Positions 17,417 through 26,112 are shown, numbered from the stretch's first letter. The stretch is DNA of 33,940 nt from Bryobacterales bacterium (GCA_003132865.1 PKYZ01000383.1:1-33940); one strand, 5' to 3'. The notes: generated from the sequence alone by a model not told the origin. Program-made: numbers and translations.

Positions 17417-17705
17417 GGCAGTGGCGGCTGAACCGGCGGAGCAGAGAGTGGCCGCGAGTCTGGATCGCATGGCCCGAGAAATTCGCAATCTGCGGATAGG
17501 CCAACAGGGGTTGTTCGCGTTCGTAGACGCACTGGCGAAGACGTTCTTGACCTGTGTGCCAGAATCGCCGAGGGATGTGCACGACCAAGCCGTCGCCCGC
17601 GGCAAAGCCCGCTATGACCGATTTCTCAAGAGCGTAGGCATGGCCATGGTGGGTGATTCGCAAGCCGCCATGGCAGAGTTGTTAGGCCGTGGCCACGAAA
17701 ACTGA
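17409..17705 (+). CDS. Small relaxase-associated protein (possible mobilization accessory)
   Basis: 98 residues from GTG 17409; the ATG at 17469 (MAREIRNLR) may be the true start because the first 20 codons lie at the trbI junction. It is helical and charged, with REIRNLRIGQQGLFAFVDAL and KARYDRFLKSVGMAMVG segments. I do not recognise a named family, though small proteins of this type often precede relaxase genes. It overlaps the relaxase start by 17 bp, suggesting translational coupling. A DNA-binding or relaxosome role is inference. Confidence 0.55.
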   Translation: MIGAVAAEPAEQRVAASLDRMAREIRNLRIGQQGLFAFVDALAKTFLTCVPESPRDVHDQAVARGKARYDRFLKSVGMAMVGDSQAAMAELLGRGHEN

Positions 17706-19146
17706 AGGCGAGCGGGAGTTCCGGATTCGACCTCGGCGTCCCCGAACGGCCCGCGAAAACGAAGCGTTTCCCTGGTCTCCCGGTATGAGGACGGTTGTTC
17801 GCTACGCCAGAAGCTCCCGGCGCCGACAAGAGCGCCGTTCCCACAGCGCTTCTGCTGGGCGGCGGCAGTTCAACCAACGCTGCGCGGTTCGCGTGATGTA
17901 CTCGCCAAACAGGACCACCGGACAGTGGCGCGCACACGGTCGCTACATCACCCGAGACAGTGTGATGCAGGGCCACGAAGTCGCCGCCATTGGCAACCAG
18001 GGCGAAGTCTTTGCGCCGCCGGAGGTCCTCGATCGCTGGCAGAAGGCAGGCGACCCGAGGCTTTGGAAAATGATCATTTCGCCGGAATTCGGCGAACGCA
18101 TCGACCTGAACCGACTGACCCACGATCTCATGGGCAAAATGGAGAAAGATCTGAACACGCGATTGGAGTGGCTTGCTGTACCGCATTTCAATACCGAACA
18201 CCCGCACATCCATGTCGCCATGCGCGGGATCAAAGCTGACGGATCTCCGCTTGATCTGAACCGTGAGTACATCCGTAACGGGATACGGTCCATTGCCGAG
18301 GATCTCTGCACGGGCCAAATTGGGCATCGGAACCAGGTGGACGCGATGACGGCCGAACGGCGCGAGGTTCAGGAGTGCCGGTATACGTCCTTGGACCGTA
18401 TGATCAACCGGGCGAACGCGTCCGGGCATGTCAACGGGTCCGATGACGCCGGACACTTCAGTGTTCGCCGGAACGTCAACGGCGCCGCCCGCGGCGAATT
18501 CGCGAAGATTCGGGAGCAACACATCGCCGCCAGGCTGATCGCGCTACAGAAAATGGGCCTCGCCGAGGAGGCCGCGTCCGGTGAATGGCGGGTCCGGCGC
18601 GATTTTGAAGGCGTTCTGCGGGCTATGCAGCGTGCCGGGGATCGCCAGAAGATGCTCGCCGCGCATGGTGCACTCCTATCGGACGCGCGTCTGCAACTTG
18701 TCGTTTTGGACCAGCGGACGATGACATCTCTGGAAGGCCGTGTGTTGGTGCATGGTGAAGGCGAGCTCGGCAGCAGCGCCGGCCGCCACTACCTCCTCAT
18801 CGAAGGCACCGACGCCACAGTGCACCTGGTGTATTACTCGCCTGCATTGGAGGAAGCGCGTAGCCGAGGGCAACTCCGCCCAAATTCGTTCGTCCGGCTC
18901 CGGAAGCAGTTCGAGAACGGCCGCGGGGTTCTTGAGGTTGATGACCTCGGTGATGCAGAGAAGATATTACGGAACCGGCGGTATCTCGAAGCAACCGCTC
19001 GACCGCTGGTCAAACAGGGCATCATACCCGACGAAGCTGGCTGGAGCGGCTGGTTAGGCCGTTATCAAGCCGCGCTCGCCCGTGCTGCCGTTGCAATTCA
19101 AAGGGACGATTTGAAGGAGCGCCTCCGAGAACCTCAAGCGCGCTAA
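17689..19146 (+). CDS. Relaxase, VirD2-like with DUF3363-type C-terminus
   Basis: 485 residues from GTG 17689. A basic N-terminus is followed by YITRDSV, MEKDLNTRLEWLAV and the HUH metal motif HPHIHVAMRG (His 171, 173, 175). These mark a relaxase that nicks the transfer origin and attaches to the 5' end. The C-terminal half (TSLEGRVLVHGEGELG, followed by LLIEGTDATVHLVYY) matches DUF3363 (PF11843), commonly found fused to relaxase domains in proteobacterial and acidobacterial elements. Tyrosines near 40, 71 and 86 could be the nucleophile; I cannot decide which. It is somewhat shorter than relatives I know of (about 550-650), but the frame is unbroken. Confidence 0.85.
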   Translation: MATKTEGEREFRIRPRRPRTARENEAFPWSPGMRTVVRYARSSRRRQERRSHSASAGRRQFNQRCAVRVMYSPNRTTGQWRAHGRYITRDSVMQGHEVAAIGNQGEVFAPPEVLDRWQKAGDPRLWKMIISPEFGERIDLNRLTHDLMGKMEKDLNTRLEWLAVPHFNTEHPHIHVAMRGIKADGSPLDLNREYIRNGIRSIAEDLCTGQIGHRNQVDAMTAERREVQECRYTSLDRMINRANASGHVNGSDDAGHFSVRRNVNGAARGEFAKIREQHIAARLIALQKMGLAEEAASGEWRVRRDFEGVLRAMQRAGDRQKMLAAHGALLSDARLQLVVLDQRTMTSLEGRVLVHGEGELGSSAGRHYLLIEGTDATVHLVYYSPALEEARSRGQLRPNSFVRLRKQFENGRGVLEVDDLGDAEKILRNRRYLEATARPLVKQGIIPDEAGWSGWLGRYQAALARAAVAIQRDDLKERLREPQAR

Positions 19147-19230
19147 CGGCCTTGCAGCCTTCGATGTCATGTCACGGCGGTGCCCCGCGAGGACCTACCG
19201 GGTAGGGCACTGATTCGCCTTTGACGCGTA

Positions 19231-19236
19231 AGGAGG
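19231..19236 (+). promoter_or_regulatory. Strong Shine-Dalgarno (AGGAGG) for the 47-codon ORF
   Basis: A perfect AGGAGG three bases before ATG 19240. It supports the small ORF as the entry point for ribosomes that then translate the overlapping ArdC-like gene. Confidence 0.6.
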
Positions 19237-19239
19237 CAT

Positions 19240-19383
19240 ATGAACAACCTCGACGAGAATTTAATACCGGCGCTCACCGAACTTGGAGGCGAGCCGCTAC
19301 TTGGATCTGGCTTTGAAGCCGAGCAGCCTGATTCCGATTCCGCCCTGGAGCGGACGCAGCCTGCGAAGGAAGGCTCGCTATGA
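19240..19383 (+). CDS. 47-residue small protein ahead of ArdC-like gene
   Basis: ATG 19240 to TGA 19381-19383. The product begins MNNLDENLIPALTELGGEP, is acidic, and has no recognised domain. It has a perfect AGGAGG and its stop overlaps the next gene's start as ATGA, so the two are almost certainly translated together. It may be a leader peptide for coupling or a small acidic DNA-mimic-like partner; the sequence does not decide. Confidence 0.6.
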   Translation: MNNLDENLIPALTELGGEPLLGSGFEAEQPDSDSALERTQPAKEGSL

Positions 19384-20819
19384 GTCCCGCCAAATCGGAA
19401 AACGCAAACAGGGCCGAGAAGCGCGATCACCGCCGCGAAGTAACCGATTCGATCATCAAGATGCTGGAGGACGGCGTTGCTCCGTGGCAAAAACCATGGG
19501 AAGGTTCAGTGATGCCATTCAATCCAACGACCGAGAGGCCGTACCGTGGCGGCAACGCCGTGCACCTCCTGGCAACCGGAATGGGACGAGAATACGCAGA
19601 TCCGCGATGGATGACCTACAAGCAGGCCGCGGAACAGGGCTGGCAGGTGCGCGGAGGCGAAAAAGGGACTCATATCGAGTTCTGGGAGGTGAAGGAGCGT
19701 TCAAACGAGAAAGAAGCCGGACCTGGTCAGGATGGCGGTGAGTCTTCAGCCAAGGAAAACGGCCAGCGGCTGATACACCGCGTGTACACCGTCTTCAACG
19801 CCAAGCAAATTGACGGAATTCCCGAATACCAGCCAAAGCAACGGACTCCATTTGAGGCAGTACAAGCTGGTGAGAGAATTCTAGCGAATTCTGGTGCTCG
19901 AATAGAACACGATCAGCGCGACGACGCCTTTTATAACCGACGCAGCGACAGCATCCATCTTCCCCCAAAGGACGCTTTCAAAGACGCGCCGGGATATTAT
20001 GGAACGGCTCTTCACGAGCTCGCGCACTGGACCGGCCATCCCTCACGTCTGAATCGGCCAACGCTGTCGGAATCGTATCGTTTTGGTGATCTCAACTATG
20101 CGAAGGAGGAACTCCGGGCCGAACTTGCCAGTGTCTTCATGGCAGCGGAATTGGGGGTTCCGCACGATCCAGCAAACCACGCGGCGTATGTCGCTTCCTG
20201 GATCAAAGCTTTGCGCGAAGACAAAAATGAGATCTTTAGGGCGGCGCACGAGGCGTCAGCGGCCACCGATTTTGTTCTATCGCTGGACCTGGAGGTTTCC
20301 CGAGCGGAAACGTCGGAACTGGCGGGTTCGGGTGCCGCCGGCTCGTTGCAGTCTACGGAGAGGTCACGCGGACAAAACGAAACTCGCGACAAAGTCGAAA
20401 CCTTCCACGGTGATCGAGAGCTAGTGGCCGACGCCGCCCATCGGCAGGCATTCAATGAGAACGGCGTAGGGCAGAAAGCCCGTCAAACCGACGATAGTCC
20501 AAACCGGAGCGCGGTGAACACTGGCAACTTGGCGGCGTCATTCGCCGCTGCCGAACAAATAACGGCGGATGCCCTTGGCGAGTCCGCACGGACATTCGGC
20601 GCACAGACCAACAGCGGCAGGTACAACGGGCGTATTATTGGAGAGACGGCCCATCATGTTGTTCAGCGCCTGTCTCCCCGAACTGCTGTGGCTCACATGA
20701 AACATCTGCTCGAACACTTTCCGCACACTGGCGACAACGTCGCTATTGCTTATTCGAACGATCACGGCTTAGTACGGGACATTCGGGAACGTGTCAACAC
20801 TCAGGAGCTTGGCCGCTAG
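19380..20819 (+). CDS. ardC: ArdC-like antirestriction protein (ssDNA-binding domain plus zincin metallopeptidase)
   Basis: 479 residues. The N-terminal ArdC ssDNA-binding domain (PF08401) occupies about 15-145: VAPWQKPW, NPTTERPYRGGNAVHLL, WMTYKQAAEQGWQVRGGEKG and VYTVFNAKQIDG. A zincin-like peptidase domain (MPTase-PolyVal type) follows, with HELAHWTGH (HExxH at 212-216) and a downstream EELRAELASVFMAAELG helix supplying the third ligand. ArdC proteins protect entering conjugative DNA from restriction. The C-terminal 170 residues are unlike standard ArdC and end in a segment PRTAVAHMKHLLEHFPHTGD that I do not recognise. It sits directly downstream of the relaxase in element order, as expected for an early-transfer gene. 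Confidence 0.87.
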   Translation: MSPAKSENANRAEKRDHRREVTDSIIKMLEDGVAPWQKPWEGSVMPFNPTTERPYRGGNAVHLLATGMGREYADPRWMTYKQAAEQGWQVRGGEKGTHIEFWEVKERSNEKEAGPGQDGGESSAKENGQRLIHRVYTVFNAKQIDGIPEYQPKQRTPFEAVQAGERILANSGARIEHDQRDDAFYNRRSDSIHLPPKDAFKDAPGYYGTALHELAHWTGHPSRLNRPTLSESYRFGDLNYAKEELRAELASVFMAAELGVPHDPANHAAYVASWIKALREDKNEIFRAAHEASAATDFVLSLDLEVSRAETSELAGSGAAGSLQSTERSRGQNETRDKVETFHGDRELVADAAHRQAFNENGVGQKARQTDDSPNRSAVNTGNLAASFAAAEQITADALGESARTFGAQTNSGRYNGRIIGETAHHVVQRLSPRTAVAHMKHLLEHFPHTGDNVAIAYSNDHGLVRDIRERVNTQELGR

Positions 20820-20860
20820 CGCCTGCCGCATACTAAAGCCTGACGGGCGGACGCCTACCC

Positions 20861-22510
20861 TCAGTTCATTCTCCGAATTGGTCGTCCTGCGTTCTTGCCC
20901 GTCGTCCTCCCTTGGTCGACGGCTAGCACGCCGTTCACAAGGACGAAAGTGATGCCGGAAGGCGGATTCAACGGCGCGGCGTAAGTCGCGTTGTCCGCGA
21001 TTTGGCTGGGATCGAAAACCACCAGATCCGCAGCATACCCCTGCTGGATGCGACCTCTGCGGCCCAGGTGAAAGGTCTCCGCCGCGAGGCTAGTCATTTT
21101 TCGGAGCGCCTCTTCCAGTGTGAGCACCTGCAGCTCGCGGACGTAATGGCCGAGTATGCGGGGAAAGTTGCCGACTCCGCGGGGGTGGACAAAGAACGCC
21201 CCTCCTCCGCGCACTGCGCTATCTGTGCCGATAGAAGTGTGCGAATCCTTCAAAATGGTCTCCACATCGTCCTCTTTCATGTCCGTGTAGACCATCTGTG
21301 CGCCGCCGTGTGAGAGCAGATACAGAATCGCGTCCACCTGCGACTTCAGACTGACATTGGATTGGCTTGCTTCGCCATAACCCAACGACACGGCCAACTC
21401 CGGAATATCCTTGCCTTCGACTTCCCGATTGGGGCTGAAAACCGCGACCTTCGCGTAGGAAAAATCGGGGAAACCCGCTTCCCGCAGCCGCGCCAGTATC
21501 TGGTTGCCGATGACCGCCCTCCGGCCGGTGTCTCCAAGAGCGCGCCACCCGACGTTATCGCCGCGCAGATCCGTCGGCAGCAGGATCTCCAGCGAACTTG
21601 AGGACGCGCGATAACCGTACACATCGAGGGTGATGGGCAGGCCCGCCTTCCGCTCGCGGTCGAGCCGCTGCAGCCGGCTGGCAGCGCTGCCCCATTGCCG
21701 CTCGGCGGCAATCTTGAAATGGGAGATGTGCAGAGGGACGTGCGCCAGCCGCGCAATTTGGATCGCCTCCTCTAAAGCCTGTGGGCCTTCAATGGCCTCG
21801 TCCCGCATGTGGGTGACATACAGGCCGGAATAGCGTCCGGCAACCTGCGCTAGTTTAACCACTTCGTCGCGCGTGGCAAAGCACCCCGGCGAATAGGCCA
21901 GGCCCGAAGAAAAACCGAGAGCGCCCGCGGCCATGTTGCGGTCGACCAGCTTACGCATCTTCTCGATGGCTTCGGCGGAAGCGGCTTCGGTGGAGCGTCC
22001 CATCACTGCTTCACGCACGGAGTTATGGCCCACCAAGGTTGCCACATTCACCTGGCTACCGTACTTGGCTAGTCCGTCGAGCAAGCCTTCAATGTCAACC
22101 GACGACGTACCGCAGTTCCCGGTAATCAGCGTGGTGACGCCTTGCCGGACAAAGTTTGGCGCGCGGAAAGGGCGATTCTTGGGAATATTCCGTTCCACGT
22201 GAGTGTGCACGTCGATGAAGCCGGGCGCGACCACCTGCCCGTGCGCGTTCAGCCACTGCTTGGCATGCGCGGGATACAGGAATCCGATCTTGGCGATCTT
22301 TCCGCCACGAATGCCCACGCAGAGTCCGCGGGTGAGCATGCGCACGCCGTCGAAGATCCTGCCGTTGTAAACGATGATGTCGAATGTTCCGAGCCTGCGG
22401 CGCCACTGCCAGACCAGCAGCGCGCCGATGACCAGCACCACCACAAGGGCCAATGCAACCCAGCGGGTGCGGCGGCCAAATGGAGTTGGTAGGAACCTGG
22501 CTCGTGGCAT
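20861..22510 (-). CDS. D-aminoacylase / N-acyl-D-amino-acid deacylase-like amidohydrolase with N-terminal membrane anchor
   Basis: 549 residues. A membrane helix (about 17-35) precedes an amidohydrolase fold: PGFIDVHTHVE (HxH at 102-104), GNCGTSS (131-137, with the Cys that acts as a metal ligand in D-aminoacylases), VTHMRDEA, HISHFK, GTDSA and HPRGVGNFPRILGHYVRE near the end. These motifs are diagnostic of the Amidohydro_3 D-aminoacylase group (PF07969), which removes acyl groups from N-acyl-D-amino acids or D-terminal dipeptides. The start ATG overlaps the upstream gene's stop by one base (TGATG), so it is translationally coupled to the pseudokinase-TPR gene. It could act on D-amino-acid-containing cell-wall products; this is inference. 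Confidence 0.88.
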   Translation of the reverse strand: MPRARFLPTPFGRRTRWVALALVVVLVIGALLVWQWRRRLGTFDIIVYNGRIFDGVRMLTRGLCVGIRGGKIAKIGFLYPAHAKQWLNAHGQVVAPGFIDVHTHVERNIPKNRPFRAPNFVRQGVTTLITGNCGTSSVDIEGLLDGLAKYGSQVNVATLVGHNSVREAVMGRSTEAASAEAIEKMRKLVDRNMAAGALGFSSGLAYSPGCFATRDEVVKLAQVAGRYSGLYVTHMRDEAIEGPQALEEAIQIARLAHVPLHISHFKIAAERQWGSAASRLQRLDRERKAGLPITLDVYGYRASSSSLEILLPTDLRGDNVGWRALGDTGRRAVIGNQILARLREAGFPDFSYAKVAVFSPNREVEGKDIPELAVSLGYGEASQSNVSLKSQVDAILYLLSHGGAQMVYTDMKEDDVETILKDSHTSIGTDSAVRGGGAFFVHPRGVGNFPRILGHYVRELQVLTLEEALRKMTSLAAETFHLGRRGRIQQGYAADLVVFDPSQIADNATYAAPLNPPSGITFVLVNGVLAVDQGRTTGKNAGRPIRRMN

Positions 22511-24405
22511 CAGTATTTGCTGCAGGGTCCCGACATGCGCCGCTGAATGGCATCGCGGTCGAATGGTGGCGGATTCATGGAAGCGGACAGGTTCATCAAC
22601 GTTCTATACTCCGCGCAAGCTGTGGGAAGTTTCATGAGTGGCGGCGCAAGATACAACTCCATAAGATTGCGATGCGGCCAGATCCAGTCGGGTGAAACCT
22701 GTTTGGCGCGATTATAGTATTCTTCCGTGCAGTAAGCGCGCCTCAGACGGAAGCAGGATTTGCCTACCCCCATAAGCGCGGTATCCCAATTCGGCTGATA
22801 TTGAAGCGCCCTCTGAAAACCGTCGAGCGCGTCGGAGAAGCGCGTTTGAATGAAGAGCAGCTGGGCGTTGGTGTATTCCTTGCGGGCTTCGCTGACGGCA
22901 TCCGACGGGTCCATGGAGACCAGCCAGTTTTCTGCGTTCGCCAAGTCCTTCCAGTTGTCCTGGGAGAGGTCGGACGCGCGGTGCCAGCGTTCGAATTGTT
23001 CGTTACTCATCTGCTGCAACGGGGGCCGGGCTTTGGCGTTCATCGCGTGAACCTTGGGGCTATTCATGCCCTCGGATTGCGCGATCTTCCGGTAATAGTC
23101 ATAGGCGCTCTGGCCGATGGGGCTGACCAACTGCCCTTTTTGGATCGCGGCATCGAAGTTCCGCATGGCCGATCCGGAGCCCCAAATCCAAAGTGCGATC
23201 GCCAGAACAGCCGCCAAAGAAATCCACAGAAGCGCTTTTTGTCTCGACTTCGGGGTTGCAGTCCCGACGGTTGGTTGAGGGGATGCAACCACCGCCTGAG
23301 GTTGAGATGGGGACTTGCCGTCCTTCGGCTTGCCGCAGCGCTGACAAAACTTGGCGTCGGCTGCATTGGTAGTATTACAACTGCAAACCCATTGCTGGCC
23401 GGCTGGAGCGGGCGGCGGAGGTGGAGGAGGTGCTGGTGGTTCGACAAGCGGCGGGGCCGGTTTCGCCGACTCGGGTTTTTCGAGTGTTTCGAGTGCCGTT
23501 TGGACGCGCTTCGAGCCGGACATCTGGTGCGCGTGATCCAGAAGTTCCACGGCCTTGCCCGCCTGGCCGCCGTCCATGGCGGATTTGGCGGACGATACCA
23601 GGCCCCGGAACTGCTCGAGTTTCTGCAGAGACCCGGGGCGCTTGCCGTTGGCGTGCAAGACCCAATCCAAGGTGCATCCAAATGCCAGATCCTTGACGTT
23701 CGCGACGGTATTCTCCACCCGCTGGCTATCCGGCGAAACCGAGCCGGCAAGCGCCGCGACTGTTGCCTGGACGGAACCATAGAGGTCCTTGCCGAAGACT
23801 TCGCCGGCGGGCGGAGGGTTCTGGTTCCTGACAGTGTCGGAAATGTAACAGGATTCGCGGAATAGGGCCGGCGACCTGTCGCCATTCACCAGAATCTTTT
23901 CCGCGTCGAGCGATCCGACATACACGGGGGGATCCAGCGAGTAAACCTCTTTGAGCCCGGCAAGCAATGTATCGAGCAATGCGTTGGCCCGTTCTTCCGG
24001 AAACGAACCCCGTTTCTCGATTGCCTCGCGCAGGCTGGCGCGCTCCGGCACGGCCTCCACCGTATAGAAACAGGATCTATGCGAGAAGTGTTCCAGTACC
24101 GGGACCAGACAATGGGGCCGGGCATCGATGAGATAACGCGCAGCGCGATCGAAGCGTGTCAAGCGGGCGCGATCGCCCTTGGCGGACGGGAAAATCTCGC
24201 TGACCACGCACGCGGCGCCGGTTCTGGCAAATTGCGTCAGGTAGCGAAACCCGGTTTCGGTCTGACCCAGACACGACAAAACGCGATACCGCTGCACGAA
24301 AACCTGGCCCTCTGCCAAGCGGCTTAGTTTCCCGCCGCATTTGCTGCAAGCGAGCGCCTGGGCCGGGTTTTCCGCTTTATCGCGAGGACAGATCAGACTC
24401 GCCAT
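22510..24405 (-). CDS. Zinc-ribbon pseudokinase with TPR-like tail and membrane helix
   Basis: 631 residues. Residues 6-23 form a degenerate zinc ribbon (CPRD...CSKC, one Cys replaced by Asp). Residues 39-270 follow a protein-kinase pattern: RYRVLSCLGQ, VVSEIFP in place of VAIKEFFP, FYTVEAVPERASL, and SLDAEKILVNG in place of the catalytic HRDLKPEN loop. The VAIK Lys, catalytic Asp and DFG are missing, so it is a pseudokinase. A Pro-rich linker (320-335), a second ribbon (C341, C343, C354, C357), a transmembrane helix (391-409) and an alpha-helical TPR-like region (about 420-631) follow. It starts nine bases after the GrpE-like gene and overlaps the next gene. A membrane scaffold or ligand-sensing role is inferred. 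Confidence 0.75.
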   Translation of the reverse strand: MASLICPRDKAENPAQALACSKCGGKLSRLAEGQVFVQRYRVLSCLGQTETGFRYLTQFARTGAACVVSEIFPSAKGDRARLTRFDRAARYLIDARPHCLVPVLEHFSHRSCFYTVEAVPERASLREAIEKRGSFPEERANALLDTLLAGLKEVYSLDPPVYVGSLDAEKILVNGDRSPALFRESCYISDTVRNQNPPPAGEVFGKDLYGSVQATVAALAGSVSPDSQRVENTVANVKDLAFGCTLDWVLHANGKRPGSLQKLEQFRGLVSSAKSAMDGGQAGKAVELLDHAHQMSGSKRVQTALETLEKPESAKPAPPLVEPPAPPPPPPPAPAGQQWVCSCNTTNAADAKFCQRCGKPKDGKSPSQPQAVVASPQPTVGTATPKSRQKALLWISLAAVLAIALWIWGSGSAMRNFDAAIQKGQLVSPIGQSAYDYYRKIAQSEGMNSPKVHAMNAKARPPLQQMSNEQFERWHRASDLSQDNWKDLANAENWLVSMDPSDAVSEARKEYTNAQLLFIQTRFSDALDGFQRALQYQPNWDTALMGVGKSCFRLRRAYCTEEYYNRAKQVSPDWIWPHRNLMELYLAPPLMKLPTACAEYRTLMNLSASMNPPPFDRDAIQRRMSGPCSKY

Positions 24406-24414
24406 AATATTTCA

Positions 24415-26112
24415 TCATTCATACAAGATCACTGAAGCCTTGCGCACTATTTGGCTCCCCTGGCGGAACCCGCGCGAGACTAGGCGTGCTACCAATGGGG
24501 TGCCGCCGGCCCCACCGGCGCGAGGCATGACTTGAACCACCGCGTGTTCGGAGGCGCGAAACTCGTCGTTCGGAGCGGGCGCGATTTGCTCTGTGGCTGC
24601 GGCATTCAGAACATCCAGTAGCAATTCCTGGATGCGGGCATCGGTGCGTTTCACATCCACGTTCGCATCCAGAAAGTCGGACGTGGTCTGGGCCGCCGCA
24701 GCCGCCAGGGCGCGGCAGCGGCGGTCGAAATACTCGATCGGCTTTTCCACTTTTTGAATCTGGTTCTTGAGCCCGGTGGCAATGCCGCTCATGAGACCTT
24801 CCCGGTTAGCTTTCGAGGCATAAAACTCAACCTCGAAGCGAAGCTGCAGACGGTTTGTGCCGGCGGCGCGCTCCAGGTCGTCGATTTCCGATTGGATCTG
24901 GCGGGCCTGGTCAATCAGCGGTTTGAGCCTCTGGGTCGAGTCTGGAAACTGAGGAGCGATCTGATCGTGCAGATTGCCGATCGCCCGGTCAAGAGCCTGC
25001 GTGCGCTCCTTGTTCGGTTTCAGCCCGTCCCTCGGAGGGACGGATTGGGCGAAAAAATCCGATACCGCTAGATCCAGGAGCTTGGCCGTATCCTGGCCGG
25101 CAGCGCTGCCTAAATAATCCTGCGGCAGAGCCTTGAGGAGCGTTACCAGGTTCTCGCTTGCACGGCCGGTGAGTTGGTCGAGGACTTGGCTGTGGCGTTG
25201 CAATTCGTTTTGGACAGCGGTTATATCCGCGCTCAAATGTTTGAAGGTTGCGTTCTGGGAGGATTGGAGACCGGTCAGTGCATCCTGAAGCCCCTTCATC
25301 CGCTGATCCAACATCTGCTTTAGGGCGGCCACGTCCTGCTGGGAAGCGCGAGTGGAAATGTCGGAGGAGCTAGCCTGTTGCTGGGCTTCGGCGCTCTGAA
25401 GCCGGGTTTGCAGCGTCGTGAGATCCTCCGAGAACTTTCGAAAGCGATCGTCGGCTACCGCGGCGCTGCGGTCATCCACCCTGGTTTTTTCCGGGGCAAC
25501 TTTCGGTTTGCGGAAGAGGCTCATTCCGGCGATCAGGAGTGCGACTAATGCGATCGCGAGTGTGATGATGGGAAGGATCTCGTCTTTCGGCGTGGGTGGT
25601 GCCGAATTCGTTGACTGGTTATTAGACGTTTGGGTCATATCAGGCCTGTGATTCGTCGCCTGTGGCGCCTCGAAACCCAACAAGATGGGCGCAGCCCCTT
25701 TAGCCATCGCTTCCGAGACCTTGATTTGCACTACACCTGGCGTATCCTTGGGCGCCAGTTGCATTACGGTCGTGGCAGACTTCTCCAGTACGTTCAGATC
25801 AATCGAGGTGCTTGCCGCCGCTTTGACGGTACATGAGAGCGGCCCGTCTGTCCGGTACCATTTATCCGCCGCCATTTCCTTCCTATCGCACGTGATCCTC
25901 GCTGTCCCAGTCTCGGCGTGGAAGCTAATACCGCGAGCCTTGCCAGTGGCGATTGCAAATGTTCCTTTGCCATCCTTGAGCGCGATGGTGACCTCTGCAA
26001 ACGCCGAGGGCGGTTTGTCACTTTCGCCGAGAGCAATAGTCTGCTCCTCTTGGCTCATCAGAGCCGCCACCAGCGCCACAGCGCCTAGCACCACACGAAC
26101 AAAGAATCGCAT
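24415..26112 (-). CDS. Membrane-anchored coiled-coil protein with GrpE-like C-terminal domain
   Basis: 565 residues. A signal peptide (1-20) leads to a beta-rich domain of about 130 residues, a transmembrane helix (179-199), a long coiled coil (about 220-330), a helical middle and a C-terminal 65 residues. That last part reads PNDEFRASEHAVVQV, then LVARLVSRGFRQG and QIVRKASVILYE. It parallels the beta domain of GrpE (PF01025: a xxFDPxxHEAV strand, then VxxVLQKGYxxxxRVLRPAxV). Classical GrpE has a coiled coil plus this beta domain and releases nucleotide from DnaK. Here the domain lies beside an Hsp70-like gene. The ATG overlaps the Hsp70 stop as TGATG. An exchange-factor role at the membrane is a strong inference, not shown. 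Confidence 0.65.
   Translation of the reverse strand: MRFFVRVVLGAVALVAALMSQEEQTIALGESDKPPSAFAEVTIALKDGKGTFAIATGKARGISFHAETGTARITCDRKEMAADKWYRTDGPLSCTVKAAASTSIDLNVLEKSATTVMQLAPKDTPGVVQIKVSEAMAKGAAPILLGFEAPQATNHRPDMTQTSNNQSTNSAPPTPKDEILPIITLAIALVALLIAGMSLFRKPKVAPEKTRVDDRSAAVADDRFRKFSEDLTTLQTRLQSAEAQQQASSSDISTRASQQDVAALKQMLDQRMKGLQDALTGLQSSQNATFKHLSADITAVQNELQRHSQVLDQLTGRASENLVTLLKALPQDYLGSAAGQDTAKLLDLAVSDFFAQSVPPRDGLKPNKERTQALDRAIGNLHDQIAPQFPDSTQRLKPLIDQARQIQSEIDDLERAAGTNRLQLRFEVEFYASKANREGLMSGIATGLKNQIQKVEKPIEYFDRRCRALAAAAAQTTSDFLDANVDVKRTDARIQELLLDVLNAAATEQIAPAPNDEFRASEHAVVQVMPRAGGAGGTPLVARLVSRGFRQGSQIVRKASVILYE

Larger units (their letters stand above)
17247..20830. mobile_element. Remnant of a conjugative/mobilizable element
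   Basis: Contains a trbI scrap, a small plus-strand ORF, a relaxase gene, a 47-codon ORF and an ArdC-like gene, all typical of IncP-like or ICE backbones. No coupling protein, mating-pair genes or integrase remain, so transfer would need help in trans. The right limit is uncertain; I place it at the convergent gap before the amidohydrolase gene. Confidence 0.65.

Noticed and set aside
22801..23865. 354-codon plus-strand frame opposite the pseudokinase gene
   Set aside because: Gly/Arg-rich antisense shadow without domain or ribosome site.
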